From: Cellulomonas xylanilytica
GTDB lineage: Bacteria > Actinomycetota > Actinomycetes > Actinomycetales > Cellulomonadaceae
Reading direction: 5' to 3'
NCBI RefSeq assembly: GCF_007989805.1
Contig: NZ_BJUB01000011.1
Location: 1 to 64,000, forward strand
DNA: 64,000 bases
Below are positions 39,765 through 48,602 of the stretch, piece by piece. Both the position numbers and the translations under genes were made by a program. Positions within the stretch are counted from its first letter, which is position 1. Every line of letters begins with the position of its first letter. The notes below the pieces were generated by a model. It was given only the letters and a program-made list of their open reading frames with translations. It was not told the DNA's origin and made no database searches.

Positions 39765-40934
39765 CTAGCTGATCAGGGCGTCGATCGCGGCGGCGGACAG
39801 GACGTGCTCGGAGGCCATCGCGCTCGCACCGAGCACGCCGGCGCGGCCCTTGGTGCGGGACGCGACGATGCGCAGGTGCTGGGTGGCCAGCGGCAGGGAG
39901 CGGCGGTAGACGACCTCACGGATGCCGGCGAGCAGGTGCTCCCCGGCCTCGGCCACGACGCCGCCGATGACGATGACGGACGGGTTGAGCATGCTGACGC
40001 ACGCGGCGAGGACCTCGCCGATGTGCCGGCCGGCGGCCCGCACCTCGCGGCCCGCGTCGAGGTCGCCCGCGCGGACGAGCGCCACGACGTCGGCGCTGCT
40101 CGCCGCCTCCGCGAGGGCGTTCGCGATGGCGGGTCCGCTGGCGACCGCCTCGAGGCAGCCGGTGTTGCCGCAGCGGCACGGCAGGTCCAGGCCGCCCGGG
40201 ACGGCGATGTGGCCGAGGTCGCCTGCCGCGCCCTGGGCGCCGCGGCGGATCTGGCCGTCGGAGATGATCCCGGCACCGATGCCGGTGGCCACCTTGACGA
40301 ACAGGAGGTGGTCGACCTCGGGCCACTCGGAGGTGTGCTCGCCCAGGGCCATCACGTTGACGTCGTTGTCGACGAGCACCGGGACGCGCAGCTTGCGGGC
40401 GAGGAGGCCGGGCACGTCGGCGTCGTCCCAGCCCGGCATGATCGGCGGGTTGATCGGGCGTCCGGTCGAGTGCTCGACGGGACCGGGCAGGCCCACCCCG
40501 ACGCTGACCAGGTCGCTCAGCGGGCGGTCCGCGGTGGTGAGCAGCTCGAGGCCCAGCTCCACGACGCGGTCCAGCACCGGGCCGGGGCCCTCGGCGATCG
40601 CGATGGGCTCGTGGTGCTCGGCCAGGACCGTGCCCACCAGGTCCGTCAGGGCGAGGCGGGAGTGCGTGGCGCCGAGGTCGACGGCGAGGACGACGCGCGC
40701 GGCCGGGTTGAAGGCGAACGTGGCGGGCGGGCGGCCGCCCGTGGAGCTGGCCTCTCCCGCGGGGGCGACGAAGCCGGACGCGAGCAGGAGGTCCACTCGC
40801 GCGGCGATCGTGGAACGCGCTTGCCCGGTGAGCGTGGCCAGGTCCGACCGGGTCCGCGGCTGACGGTCACGGAGGAGCTGGAACATGTCCCCGGCGCCCG
40901 TCGGCCGAGGAGCGAACTTCAGGAGCTCGTCCAT
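39765..40934 (-). CDS. ROK-family regulator of the rbs-like operon
   Basis: 389 residues. N-terminal winged helix (about 10-60; TRSDLATLTGQARSTIAARVDLLLASG), then a ROK domain with DLGATHSRLAL, VGLPGPVEH, VDNDVNVMALGEH and zinc motif CRCGNTGCLEA. The DLGAT phosphate motif is close to that of real ROK kinases, but the HTH marks it as a regulator. Start is ATG at 40934, or GTG at 40940. Divergent from the sugar ABC operon and followed by the ThuA-like gene. Likely represses both units in the absence of the imported sugar. Confidence 0.92.
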   Translation of the reverse strand: MDELLKFAPRPTGAGDMFQLLRDRQPRTRSDLATLTGQARSTIAARVDLLLASGFVAPAGEASSTGGRPPATFAFNPAARVVLAVDLGATHSRLALTDLVGTVLAEHHEPIAIAEGPGPVLDRVVELGLELLTTADRPLSDLVSVGVGLPGPVEHSTGRPINPPIMPGWDDADVPGLLARKLRVPVLVDNDVNVMALGEHTSEWPEVDHLLFVKVATGIGAGIISDGQIRRGAQGAAGDLGHIAVPGGLDLPCRCGNTGCLEAVASGPAIANALAEAASSADVVALVRAGDLDAGREVRAAGRHIGEVLAACVSMLNPSVIVIGGVVAEAGEHLLAGIREVVYRRSLPLATQHLRIVASRTKGRAGVLGASAMASEHVLSAAAIDALIS

Positions 40935-41006
40935 GCGCACAGTGAACCATTCCGCCTTCTGTAGGTCACGTTCGTGTAACTGTGCCACACAAGTAGCGAC
41001 TTTTGC

Positions 41007-41035
41007 TTGACCGACGACAGAAGTGGTTCTACGTT
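41007..41035 (+). promoter_or_regulatory. Promoter of the rbs-like sugar operon
   Basis: -35 TTGACC (41007-41012), exact 17-bp spacer, -10 TACGTT (41030-41035). The ATG of the ATPase gene begins 7 bases after the -10, where transcription should start, so the message is probably leaderless; no Shine-Dalgarno is present. A short inverted repeat AAGT-AGCG-ACTT (40991-41002) just upstream of the -35 may be part of the ROK operator. Confidence 0.75.
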
Positions 41036-41042
41036 CCTGCCC

Positions 41043-42572
41043 ATGGTCAATGCGGACCGAACAGAAGACCCGCCGGTGCTCTTGCAGATGCGCGGGATCG
41101 TGAAGCAGTTCCCGGGAGCCCGGGCCTTGGACGGCGTCGACCTGGAGATCCGGGCGGGCGAGGTCCACTGCCTGCTGGGCCAGAACGGTGCCGGCAAGTC
41201 CACGCTCATCAAGGTGCTCGCCGGCGCCCACCAGCCGACCGAGGGCGAGATCCTGCTGGACGGCCGGCCCGTCACCATCACGCACCCGGTGGCCGGCCTC
41301 AAGCTCGGCATCGCGACGATGTACCAGGAGTTGGACGTCGTCGACGGGCTGTCCGTCGCGGAGAACATCTACCTCGGCCACGAGCTCGCCACCGGCGGCT
41401 TCTCGCAGCGTCGCGCCGCGACCGCCAACACCCGCGCGCTGCTCACGCGCCTCGGGCACGGCGACCTGTCGCCGCACCGCGAGGTCGGTCAGCTGTCCGC
41501 CGCGGGCAAGCAGATCGTCAGCATGGCGCGCGCCCTGTCGCACGACGCCCGCGTGATCGTGATGGACGAGCCGTCGGCCGTCCTCGACGCGGAGGAGGTC
41601 ACCAACCTGTTCCGCGTGGTCCGCGAGCTCACCGCGTCGGGGGTGGCCGTCGTCTACATCTCCCACCGCCTCGACGAGATCCGGCAGATCGGTGACCGGA
41701 TCACCGTGCTGAAGGACGGCCGCACCGTCGCGACGGGCCTGCCCGTCTCCGAGACGCCCACCGCCGAGCTCATCAAGCTCATGACGGGGCGCAACGTCGA
41801 GTACGCCATCCCGCCGCGCGACTCGGTGGCAGCGGACGCCGCCACGATCCTGAAGGTGGACGGGCTCGCGCTGCGCGGGGCGTTCAGCGACGTCTCGTTC
41901 GAGGTCCGCGCCGGCGAGGTCGTCGGCCTGGCCGGGCTGGTCGGGTCGGGTCGCACCGAGATCCTCGAGACGGTGTTCGGGGCACGCAAGGCGACGGCCG
42001 GCACCGTCCACATCGAGGGGCGCCGGCTGCGCGCCGGCTCCGTCAGCGACGCGGTGAACGCCGGTATCGGACTGAGCCCCGAGGAGCGCAAGAGCCAGGG
42101 CCTGATCCTCGACGAGCCGGTGTACCGCAACATCACGCTGTCGACCTTCGCGCGCACCGCGAACGCGTCGTTCCTCGACGAGAACGCCGAGCGCCGGGTC
42201 GCGCGCGAGCAGATCGAGGCGCTCGACGTGCGGCCGACGGACCCCGAGCGCAGCGCCCGCACGCTGTCCGGCGGCAACCAGCAGAAGGTGCTGCTGGCCC
42301 GCTGGCTGGTGCACGGCTGCCGGGTGCTGCTCCTCGACGAGCCCACGCGCGGCGTCGACGTCGGCGCGCGCGCGGAGATCTACGGACTGATCAACGCGTT
42401 GGCCGCGCAGGGCGCAGCCGTGGTGGTCATCTCGAGCGACATCCCGGAGGTGATCGGCCTCGCCGACCGCGTCCTGGTCATCTCGGAAGGTCGCGTGGTC
42501 CACGAGGGACCGGCGTCCGACATCGACGAGCACCGTGTGCTCGACCTCGTCATGGAAGGAAGTGCCGCGTGA
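41043..42572 (+). CDS. Sugar ABC transporter ATPase (RbsA/MglA type)
   Basis: 509 residues with two fused ABC domains. First: Walker A GQNGAGKST, Walker B VIVMDEPSA, with an atypical signature LSAAGKQIV, as usual in this family. Second: GLVGSGRTE in place of a full Walker A, signature LSGGNQQKV, Walker B VLLLDEPTRGVD. This degenerate second site is typical of RbsA-like CUT2 ATPases. The ATG at 41043 is chosen because the upstream in-frame TTG lies within the -35 box. First gene of ATPase-permease-binding protein-oxidoreductase-isomerase. Imports a monosaccharide or cyclitol. Confidence 0.95.
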   Translation: MVNADRTEDPPVLLQMRGIVKQFPGARALDGVDLEIRAGEVHCLLGQNGAGKSTLIKVLAGAHQPTEGEILLDGRPVTITHPVAGLKLGIATMYQELDVVDGLSVAENIYLGHELATGGFSQRRAATANTRALLTRLGHGDLSPHREVGQLSAAGKQIVSMARALSHDARVIVMDEPSAVLDAEEVTNLFRVVRELTASGVAVVYISHRLDEIRQIGDRITVLKDGRTVATGLPVSETPTAELIKLMTGRNVEYAIPPRDSVAADAATILKVDGLALRGAFSDVSFEVRAGEVVGLAGLVGSGRTEILETVFGARKATAGTVHIEGRRLRAGSVSDAVNAGIGLSPEERKSQGLILDEPVYRNITLSTFARTANASFLDENAERRVAREQIEALDVRPTDPERSARTLSGGNQQKVLLARWLVHGCRVLLLDEPTRGVDVGARAEIYGLINALAAQGAAVVVISSDIPEVIGLADRVLVISEGRVVHEGPASDIDEHRVLDLVMEGSAA

Positions 42573-43618
42573 GCGAGCAGGACGTGACAGTCCCGGCTGC
42601 CGACGAGTCGGCCCGGGTCGAACAGGTGGCCAAGCCTGCGGACAAGAAGCGCGGCGGGCTGCTCAAGGGAGCCACCGGCCGCAACCTCGGCCTGGTCATC
42701 GCACTGCTGGCGCTGTGCATCTTCGGCGTCATCACGGCGGGGGAGCGGTTCGCCAGCATCGACAACCTGCTCACCATCCTGCGGCTCGCGTCGATCTTCG
42801 GTGTCGTGAGCATCGGGATGACGTTCGTCATCACGGGTGGCGGCATCGACCTGTCGGTCGGCTCGGTCATCGGGCTGTCGTCGGTGTGGGCCTCCACGCT
42901 GGCCACGCAGTCCATGGCGGAGGACTTCCACTGGATCATCATGGTGCTCTGTGCGCTCGGGGTCGGCCTGGGGGCGGGCCTGATCAACGGCGTGCTCATC
43001 GCCTACGGCAAGGTGGTCGCGTTCATCGCCACCCTGGCGATGCTCGTGGCCGCCCGTGGGCTCGCGGAGATCATCGCCAACCGGCAGACGCAGGTGGTCA
43101 AGGTCGACGGCTTCCTGGACTTCTTCCGCTCGTCGCCCATCGGCGTGCCGATGCTCGTGTGGATCTTCGCCGTGGTCTCCGTGGCGGGCTGGGTCCTGCT
43201 GAACCGCACCACCTTCGGCCGCCGCACCATCGCGGTCGGCGGCAACCCCGAGGCCGCCCGCCTGGCGGGCATCAAGGTCAAGCGCCACACGATGTACCTG
43301 TACGCCCTCGCCGGCCTGACCGCCGGTATCGGCGGCGTGATGATGCTCGGCCGCACGACGGCCGGCAGCTCGACCAACGGCCAGCTCTACGAGCTCGACG
43401 CGATCGCCGCCGTGGTCGTCGGCGGGACCCTGCTCATCGGCGGCCGCGGCACCATCGTCGGCACCGTGCTCGGTGTCCTGATCTTCGCCACGCTCCGCAA
43501 CGTGTTCACGCAGAACAACCTGTCCATCTCGGCGCAGGCCATCGCCATGGGCGTGATCATCGTCGTCGCCGTCCTGCTCCAGCAGCGCATCGCCGAGCGC
43601 TCCCGCGCCGGAACCTGA
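42569..43618 (+). CDS. Sugar ABC transporter permease (RbsC type)
   Basis: 349 residues, about 8-10 membrane helices, preceded by a 40-residue polar cytoplasmic tail. Family motifs include ITGGGIDLSVGSVIGLSSV, GKVVAFIATLAMLVAARGLAEI, AVGGNPEAARLAGIKV and GRTTAGSSTNGQLYELDAIAAVVVGG. GTG at 42569 overlaps the ATPase stop by 4 bp. Forms the membrane channel of the importer. A 69-bp gap without a clear signal separates it from the binding-protein gene. Confidence 0.95.
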   Translation: MSEQDVTVPAADESARVEQVAKPADKKRGGLLKGATGRNLGLVIALLALCIFGVITAGERFASIDNLLTILRLASIFGVVSIGMTFVITGGGIDLSVGSVIGLSSVWASTLATQSMAEDFHWIIMVLCALGVGLGAGLINGVLIAYGKVVAFIATLAMLVAARGLAEIIANRQTQVVKVDGFLDFFRSSPIGVPMLVWIFAVVSVAGWVLLNRTTFGRRTIAVGGNPEAARLAGIKVKRHTMYLYALAGLTAGIGGVMMLGRTTAGSSTNGQLYELDAIAAVVVGGTLLIGGRGTIVGTVLGVLIFATLRNVFTQNNLSISAQAIAMGVIIVVAVLLQQRIAERSRAGT

Positions 43619-43687
43619 TCTCGTCCTGCTCCGGCAGTTCCCAGCTCCGCCCCCTGCACCACGCCCGCTCGATCAAGGAGGATCGTC

Positions 43688-44737
43688 ATGTCCACAGCCA
43701 TGCGTCGCAAGTGGCTCGCCGCCGCCGGGACGGCCGCCGCCCTGGCGCTCGTCGTCGGCTGCACGTCCAACACCCCCGAGGCCGAGGACACCGGTGAGGC
43801 ACAGGCGCCCGCCGCTGCCGCGACCGGCAACGACGAGCCCGGCGACAAGGTCGTCATCGGCTTCTCCGCCCCCGCGGCCGACCACGGCTGGATGGGCTCC
43901 ATCACCAAGTCGGCCGTCGCCGAGGCCGGCAAGTACGAGGACGTCGAGCTGGTCCAGGCCGAGGCCACGAACGACGTCAACCTGCAGATCAGCCAGATCG
44001 AGCAGTTCATCAACGACGGCGTCGACGCCATCGTCCTGCTGCCGTTCGACGGCGCGGCGCTCACCGAGGTCGCCATCAAGGCGATGCAGGCCGGGATCGT
44101 CGTCATCAACGTCGACCGCGAGTTCGAGGACCCGGACGCCGCCCGCACCACGGTGCTCGGCGACAACTACGGCATGGGCGTCAGCGCCGGCGCCTACATC
44201 TGCGGCGAGCTGGGCGGCAAGGCCGACGCCAAGGTCGCGGAGATCGCCGGCATCGACTCCCTGCCGCTGACGCAGGACCGCAGCCAGGGCTTCGAGGACG
44301 CGCTCGCGGCCTGCGGCCTCGAGGTGAGCAACCGCGTCGCGGCCGACTTCACCGTCCAGGGCGGCGAGTCCGCCGCGGCCAACCTCCTGCAGGCGGCGCC
44401 GCAGCTCGACGCCATCTGGAACCACGACGACGACCAGGGCGTCGGCGTCATGGCGGCCATCGAGAACGCGGGCCGCGACGAGTTCATCATGGTCGGCGGC
44501 GCCGGCTCGAAGAACGTCATGGAGGCCATCAAGGCCGACGACTCCGTCCTCAAGGCGACCGTCATCTACCCGTCCACGCAGGCGGCCGACGGCATCAAGC
44601 TGGCCCGTCTGCTGGTGCAGGGCAAGTCGATGAGCGACCTGGTCGAGGTCGAGGTCCCGCGCACGGTCCAGCTCTACGCACCCGTGGTGACCAAGGAGAA
44701 CGTCGACCAGTACCTGCCGACGGCCTTCGAGTCCTGA
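43688..44737 (+). CDS. Sugar-binding lipoprotein (RbsB type)
   Basis: 349 residues. Lipoprotein signal with lipobox LVVGC (Cys25), then an acidic/Ala linker and the RbsB-like periplasmic-binding fold: VVIGFSAPAADHGWMGSI, QISQIEQFINDGVDAIVLLPFD, GIVVINVDREF, NHDDDQGVGVMAAI. ATG at 43688 follows AAGGAGGA. A perfect 16-bp hairpin after the stop probably reduces downstream transcription so that this protein is made in excess over the enzymes. Ligand unknown. Confidence 0.94.
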   Translation: MSTAMRRKWLAAAGTAAALALVVGCTSNTPEAEDTGEAQAPAAAATGNDEPGDKVVIGFSAPAADHGWMGSITKSAVAEAGKYEDVELVQAEATNDVNLQISQIEQFINDGVDAIVLLPFDGAALTEVAIKAMQAGIVVINVDREFEDPDAARTTVLGDNYGMGVSAGAYICGELGGKADAKVAEIAGIDSLPLTQDRSQGFEDALAACGLEVSNRVAADFTVQGGESAAANLLQAAPQLDAIWNHDDDQGVGVMAAIENAGRDEFIMVGGAGSKNVMEAIKADDSVLKATVIYPSTQAADGIKLARLLVQGKSMSDLVEVEVPRTVQLYAPVVTKENVDQYLPTAFES

Positions 44738-44750
44738 GCCTTTGACCACG

Positions 44751-44789
44751 CCCGGGGCGGGTTCCCCTCCGCAGGGAACCCGCCCCGGG
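44751..44789 (+). terminator. Intra-operon attenuator hairpin
   Basis: A perfect 16-bp stem (44751-44766 with 44774-44789) and 7-base loop between the binding-protein gene and the oxidoreductase gene. No U-tract. It could act as a partial terminator or stabilise the 3' end of the binding-protein message. Confidence 0.8.
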
Positions 44790-44813
44790 GGCACGGGCCG
44801 CGAAGGAGGAGCC

Positions 44814-45992
44814 GTGACAGAAGCAGTCCCACGCCTGGGCATCGGCATGGTCGGGTACGCGTTCATGGGCGTCGCGCACTCGCAGGCCTGGCGCAACGCC
44901 CCCCGGTTCTTCGACCTCCCGATGCGGCCGGACATGGCCGTCGTCGCAGGTCGCGACGAGGCGGCGGTGAACGCCGCGGCGTCGAAGCTGGGCTGGTCCA
45001 GCGCCGAGACCGACTGGAAGGCCCTGGTCTCCCGCGACGACGTCGACCTGGTCGACATCTGCACGCCGGGCGACACGCACGCCGAGATCGCCATCGCGGC
45101 GCTCGAGGCCGGCAAGCACGTCCTGTGCGAGAAGCCGCTCGCCAACTCGGTCCAGGAGGCCGAGGCCATGGTCCGTGCGGCGCAGGCCAGCACCGGGACC
45201 GCGATGGTCGGGTTCACCTACCGGCGCGTCCCTGCCGTCCAGCTCGCCCGCACGCTCGTCGCGGACGGTCGGATCGGCACCGTCCGGCACGTGCGCGCGC
45301 AGTACCTGCAGGACTGGATCGCCGACCCGCAGGCGCCGCTGTCGTGGCGGCTGGACAAGCAGAAGGCCGGCTCCGGGGCGCTCGGGGACATCGGCGCGCA
45401 CGTCGTCGACCTCGCCCAGTTCGTCACCGGCGAGTCCGTCACGGGGGTCTCGGCCGTCCTGGAGACGTTCGTCAAGGAGCGCCCTGTCGCCGACTCGTTC
45501 GGCGGGCTGCACGGCACGTCGTCGGGCACCGAGACCGGTCCCGTGACAGTGGACGACGCCGCGATCTTCCTCGGCCGGATGTCCGGCGGCGGGCTGGCGA
45601 CGTTCGAGGCCACCCGGTTCGCGTGGGGCCGCAAGAACGCGATCCGCCTGGAGATCAACGGGTCGCACGGGTCGCTCGCGTTCGACTTCGAGGACATGAA
45701 CGTCCTGCACTACTTCGACGCCACGCAGCCCGCGCCCGAGGCCGGGTTCCGCCGGATCGTCGTCACCGAGCCCGAGCACGCCTACGTGGCCAACTGGTGG
45801 CCCGCGGGCCACGGCCTCGGGTACGAGCACGCCTTCACCCACCAGGCGGTGGACCTGATCACCGCGATCGCCGAGCACCGTCAGCCGGAGCCCAGCTTCG
45901 CCGACGGCCTCGTCGTCCAGCGTGTGCTGGCCGCGGTCGAGCAGTCGGCCGCGAACGACAGCACGTGGACCCTTGTACAGAAGGAGAGCTGA
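44814..45992 (+). CDS. Gfo/Idh/MocA oxidoreductase (ThuB-like)
   Basis: 392 residues. N-terminal NAD(P)-binding Rossmann domain ([19 protein letters not shown]), EKPLA motif in [13 protein letters not shown], and [19 protein letters not shown] with the His that takes part in catalysis in this family. Oxidises a sugar or cyclitol hydroxyl, often at C3. GTG at 44814 follows AAGGAGGAG; a longer open frame upstream runs into the hairpin. Next to a TIM-barrel isomerase-like enzyme and with a ThuA-like protein across the promoter, it fits a 3-keto-sugar route. Inositol dehydrogenase is an alternative. Confidence 0.92.
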   Translation: MTEAVPRLGIGMVGYAFMGVAHSQAWRNAPRFFDLPMRPDMAVVAGRDEAAVNAAASKLGWSSAETDWKALVSRDDVDLVDICTPGDTHAEIAIAALEAGKHVLCEKPLANSVQEAEAMVRAAQASTGTAMVGFTYRRVPAVQLARTLVADGRIGTVRHVRAQYLQDWIADPQAPLSWRLDKQKAGSGALGDIGAHVVDLAQFVTGESVTGVSAVLETFVKERPVADSFGGLHGTSSGTETGPVTVDDAAIFLGRMSGGGLATFEATRFAWGRKNAIRLEINGSHGSLAFDFEDMNVLHYFDATQPAPEAGFRRIVVTEPEHAYVANWWPAGHGLGYEHAFTHQAVDLITAIAEHRQPEPSFADGLVVQRVLAAVEQSAANDSTWTLVQKES

Positions 45993-45994
45993 CG

Positions 45995-46996
45995 ATGGCC
46001 CGACCGATCACGCTGTTCACCGGCCAGTGGGCCGACCTCCCGTTCGAGGACGTCGCGCGACTGGCGGCCGGCTGGGGTTACGACGGGCTGGAGATCGCCT
46101 GCTGGGGCGACCACCTGGACCCGTGGCGCTGGGACGACGACGAGTACGTCGCCGGCAAGCTGGCGCTGCTGGAGGAGTACGGCCTCAAGGTCTACGCGAT
46201 CTCCAACCACCTCAAGGGTCAGGCCGTCTGCGACGACCCGATCGACCAGCGGCACCGCGACATCCTGTCCGACCGCGTGTGGGGCGACGGCGACCCCGAG
46301 GGCGTCCGGGAGCGGGCTGCCGAGGAGATGAAGCACACGGCGCGGATCGCGGCGAAGCTCGGCGTGAAGACCGTCGTGGGCTTCACGGGGTCGAGCATCT
46401 GGAAGTACGTCGCGATGTTCCCGCCGGTCTCCCAGGAGGCCGTCGACGCGGGCTACCAGGACTTCGCCGACCGCTGGAACCCGATCCTCGACGTGTTCGA
46501 CGAGGTCGGCGTGCGGTTCGCGCACGAGGTGCACCCGAGCGAGATCGCGTACGACTACTGGACGACCGTGCGCACGCTCGAGGCCATCGGGCACCGCGAG
46601 GCGTTCGGCCTGAACTGGGACCCCAGCCACTTCATCTGGCAGCAGCTGGACCCGGTCGACTTCATCCTCGAGTTCGCGGACCGGATCTACCACGTCGACT
46701 GCAAGGACGTGAAGCTGCGCCTCGGCAACGGCCGCAACGGCCGGCTCGGCTCGCACCTCGCGTGGGCGGACCTGCGCCGCGGGTGGGACTTCGTGTCCAC
46801 CGGCCGTGGCGACGTGCCGTGGGAGGCGTCGTTCCGGGCGCTCAACTCCATCGGGTACGACGGCCCCATCTCGGTCGAGTGGGAGGACGCGGGGATGGAC
46901 CGGCTGCTCGGGGCGCCCGAGGCGCTGGAGTTCGTGAAGCGCAACGCGTTCGACCCGCCGACCGCGGCGTTCGACGCGGCGTTCAGCACGCGCTGA
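45995..46996 (+). CDS. Sugar phosphate isomerase/epimerase-like TIM barrel
   Basis: 333 residues of the xylose-isomerase-like TIM-barrel superfamily. Probable metal ligands are the Glu of [14 protein letters not shown], the Asp of [10 protein letters not shown], the His-Asp of YHVDCKDVK and the Glu of [11 protein letters not shown]. Members act as epimerases, isomerases or 3-keto-glycoside lyases. ATG at 45995 follows AAGGAG, 2 bp after the oxidoreductase stop, so the two enzymes should work in sequence. The substrate is unknown; it is the last gene of the sugar operon. Confidence 0.9.
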   Translation: MARPITLFTGQWADLPFEDVARLAAGWGYDGLEIACWGDHLDPWRWDDDEYVAGKLALLEEYGLKVYAISNHLKGQAVCDDPIDQRHRDILSDRVWGDGDPEGVRERAAEEMKHTARIAAKLGVKTVVGFTGSSIWKYVAMFPPVSQEAVDAGYQDFADRWNPILDVFDEVGVRFAHEVHPSEIAYDYWTTVRTLEAIGHREAFGLNWDPSHFIWQQLDPVDFILEFADRIYHVDCKDVKLRLGNGRNGRLGSHLAWADLRRGWDFVSTGRGDVPWEASFRALNSIGYDGPISVEWEDAGMDRLLGAPEALEFVKRNAFDPPTAAFDAAFSTR

Positions 46997-47022
46997 CCGG
47001 GGCGGCGCCGGATACTGACCAG

Positions 47023-47436
47023 ATGATCAGCGTCTCCCGTGCCGAGCAGCTCCACTCCGCCGGCCTGCGGTGGCGTCCGTCGCCGGGCGACCGGTTCGCG
47101 GTGCGGACGCTCGCCGACCAGGTGTTCACCATCTCGGACATGGTCGTCGAGCCGCACGAGTACCCGACGGGCACGGTGCTCGGGTTCAACGGGACCACGG
47201 AGTGGGCGCTCGACTCGGTCGCGCAGGAGGACGCCCTGTGGCTGCCGCGCGAGGACCAGCTGCGCGAGCTGCTCGGCCGGACGTTCCGGAGCCTGGCGCG
47301 GTCGACCGACGGCCGGTACCAGGTGCTCGTCGAGCTGTCGGGTCAGCCGGAGCGGGTGTTCACCGCCGAAGAGGCGGCGGACGCGTACGCCCAGGCGCTG
47401 CTGGCGCTGGTCAGCGCCGCCGTCGACCGGGTCTGA
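47023..47436 (+). CDS. Conserved actinobacterial protein of unknown function
   Basis: 137 residues, soluble, no signal peptide. Opens with ISVSRAEQLHSAGLRWRPSPGDRF and carries LGFNGTTEWALDSVAQEDALWLPREDQLRELLG. Homologues are sometimes labelled pilus assembly CpaE, but there is no P-loop or CheY-like domain here, so that label is not justified. ATG at 47023 has GATACT (47011-47016) 6 bases before it, so a leaderless message of its own is likely rather than read-through from the sugar operon. Its stop faces the PH-domain gene at 12 bp. Confidence 0.75.
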   Translation: MISVSRAEQLHSAGLRWRPSPGDRFAVRTLADQVFTISDMVVEPHEYPTGTVLGFNGTTEWALDSVAQEDALWLPREDQLRELLGRTFRSLARSTDGRYQVLVELSGQPERVFTAEEAADAYAQALLALVSAAVDRV

Positions 47437-47448
47437 CCGCTCGACCGG

Positions 47449-48198
47449 TCAGTCGTCCTGGCGAGGGTCGGGCTCCTGCAGGTGGACGAACGTGCCGCGG
47501 TCCTCCGACACCGCCCACCCGGGTCCGTCGTCGCCCGCGCCGCGGCGCGGCGGGATGCTGATCGGCTGGGTGTCGTCGGGACCTGGTCCGTGCACCGGCG
47601 GCCACGCGACGCGACCTTCCGCCGGGACGGGCACCGGCCGGCGCACGGTGACGGACGGCGGCCGGCTCTGGGATGCTGCCTGGGTCGGGGTGAAGATGAT
47701 CGCGCACAGCTCGCGGTAGGTGGAGTCGGGGTTGGCCACCCACGAGATGCGCCCGAGCGCCTGGTCCTGCCCGGCGGACTCCATGAGGAACTCGCCGTAG
47801 CCGAGCAGGCGGCCGGTGATGGACCGTGAGTACCGCATGTCGGTGACCTTCACCAGCGGCATCATCGAGACCTTCTTGGTGATGAGGCCGTAGAGCAGCA
47901 GCATCCGCTTGTCGGTGGCGACGAACCACTCGTTGCGCCAGTCGAGGACCCGCCACACCAGCCGCGCGAGCACGGCGACCCACAGCCACCACAGCCACTC
48001 GGAGCGCTCACCGACGGCCGTGGCCGCCACCTCGACGAGCCACGCCACGACGACGAACGCGACGAAGGTGGAGAGGCTGGGCTCCAGGAGCTTGCCCCAG
48101 TGGGACCGACGCGTCAGGACCACGCGCTCGCCGGGCAGCACGTACTTCCGCAGGGTCCGCTGCCCCGCGAGAGTCTGCTCGACGGTCTCCATCGTCAC
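47449..48198 (-). CDS. PH-domain (bPH2/YdbS-like) membrane protein
   Basis: 249 residues. A short N-terminus with LRKYVLPGERVVLTRRSHWGKLLEP is followed by two membrane helices (about 55-105; LSTFVAFVVVAWLVEVAA and LWWLWVAVLARLVWRVL) and the bacterial PH fold: EWFVATDKRMLLLYGLITKKVSMMPLVKVTDMRYSRS and LGYGEFLMESAG. The C-terminal 80 residues are Pro-rich and probably disordered. GTG at 48198 overlaps the stop of the small membrane-protein gene by 4 bp; METVEQ from ATG 48192 is an alternative start. Function unknown. Confidence 0.85.
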   Translation of the reverse strand: MTMETVEQTLAGQRTLRKYVLPGERVVLTRRSHWGKLLEPSLSTFVAFVVVAWLVEVAATAVGERSEWLWWLWVAVLARLVWRVLDWRNEWFVATDKRMLLLYGLITKKVSMMPLVKVTDMRYSRSITGRLLGYGEFLMESAGQDQALGRISWVANPDSTYRELCAIIFTPTQAASQSRPPSVTVRRPVPVPAEGRVAWPPVHGPGPDDTQPISIPPRRGAGDDGPGWAVSEDRGTFVHLQEPDPRQDD

Positions 48199-48362
48199 TC
48201 CGTGAGGTTGCGGAAGAACGTGGCGAAGCTCGAGAACGCGTTGACGATCAGGTCCCAGAGGGCCTTGACCAGGTCGGCGGCACGGTCCGGGCTCGTGACG
48301 ATGGCGTACACCAGGAAGATCGCGATGATCCAGAACAGGGCGGTCTTGATCTTCGGCGGCAT
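48195..48362 (-). CDS. Small single-span membrane protein
   Basis: 55 residues: a short basic head (MPPKIKTA), one membrane helix (LFWIIAIFLVYAIVTS), and an amphipathic tail (ADLVKALWDLIVNAFSSFATFFRNLTE). ATG at 48362 is chosen because the longer upstream frame is an Arg/Pro-rich shadow. The stop overlaps the start of the PH-domain protein by 4 bp, so the two are coupled and may form one membrane complex. Not a family I can name. Confidence 0.72.
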   Translation of the reverse strand: MPPKIKTALFWIIAIFLVYAIVTSPDRAADLVKALWDLIVNAFSSFATFFRNLTE

Positions 48363-48422
48363 TGCAGTCCTCGCAGGGCGTCGTCGGGGGGCGCGTGGCG
48401 CGGTTCGCGTTCGGGGAGCATC

Positions 48423-48568
48423 TCGGAGCACGGTCGGAGCACGCGGTGGATCGCCCCGGGGGCAGGGGCGGCCGGCACCACCGATAGCGGCAAAGCGTAC
48501 TTACCGGATGCGGCGGAACGCGGGAGCACACACCGGGAAGTGCTGGGCTGCCCGCGTGCTGCCCGCGT
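48423..48568. repeat. Two 11-bp tandem duplications in the gatC divergent region
   Basis: TCGGAGCACG occurs at 48423-48432 and again at 48434-48443 (11-bp period), and GCTGCCCGCGT is tandemly duplicated at 48547-48557 and 48558-48568. Both lie between the small membrane-protein gene and gatC, the second just before the expected gatC -35. An 11-bp period places the copies on the same helix face. They may be slippage products or protein sites. Confidence 0.6.
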
Positions 48569-48602
48569 GGGGTGCCGGGCCCCAACGTCTAGACTCCGAC
48601 GC

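Noticed and set aside
47023..47436. Label as pilus assembly protein CpaE
   Set aside because: At 137 residues it lacks the receiver and P-loop ATPase regions of CpaE, and no pilus gene is nearby.
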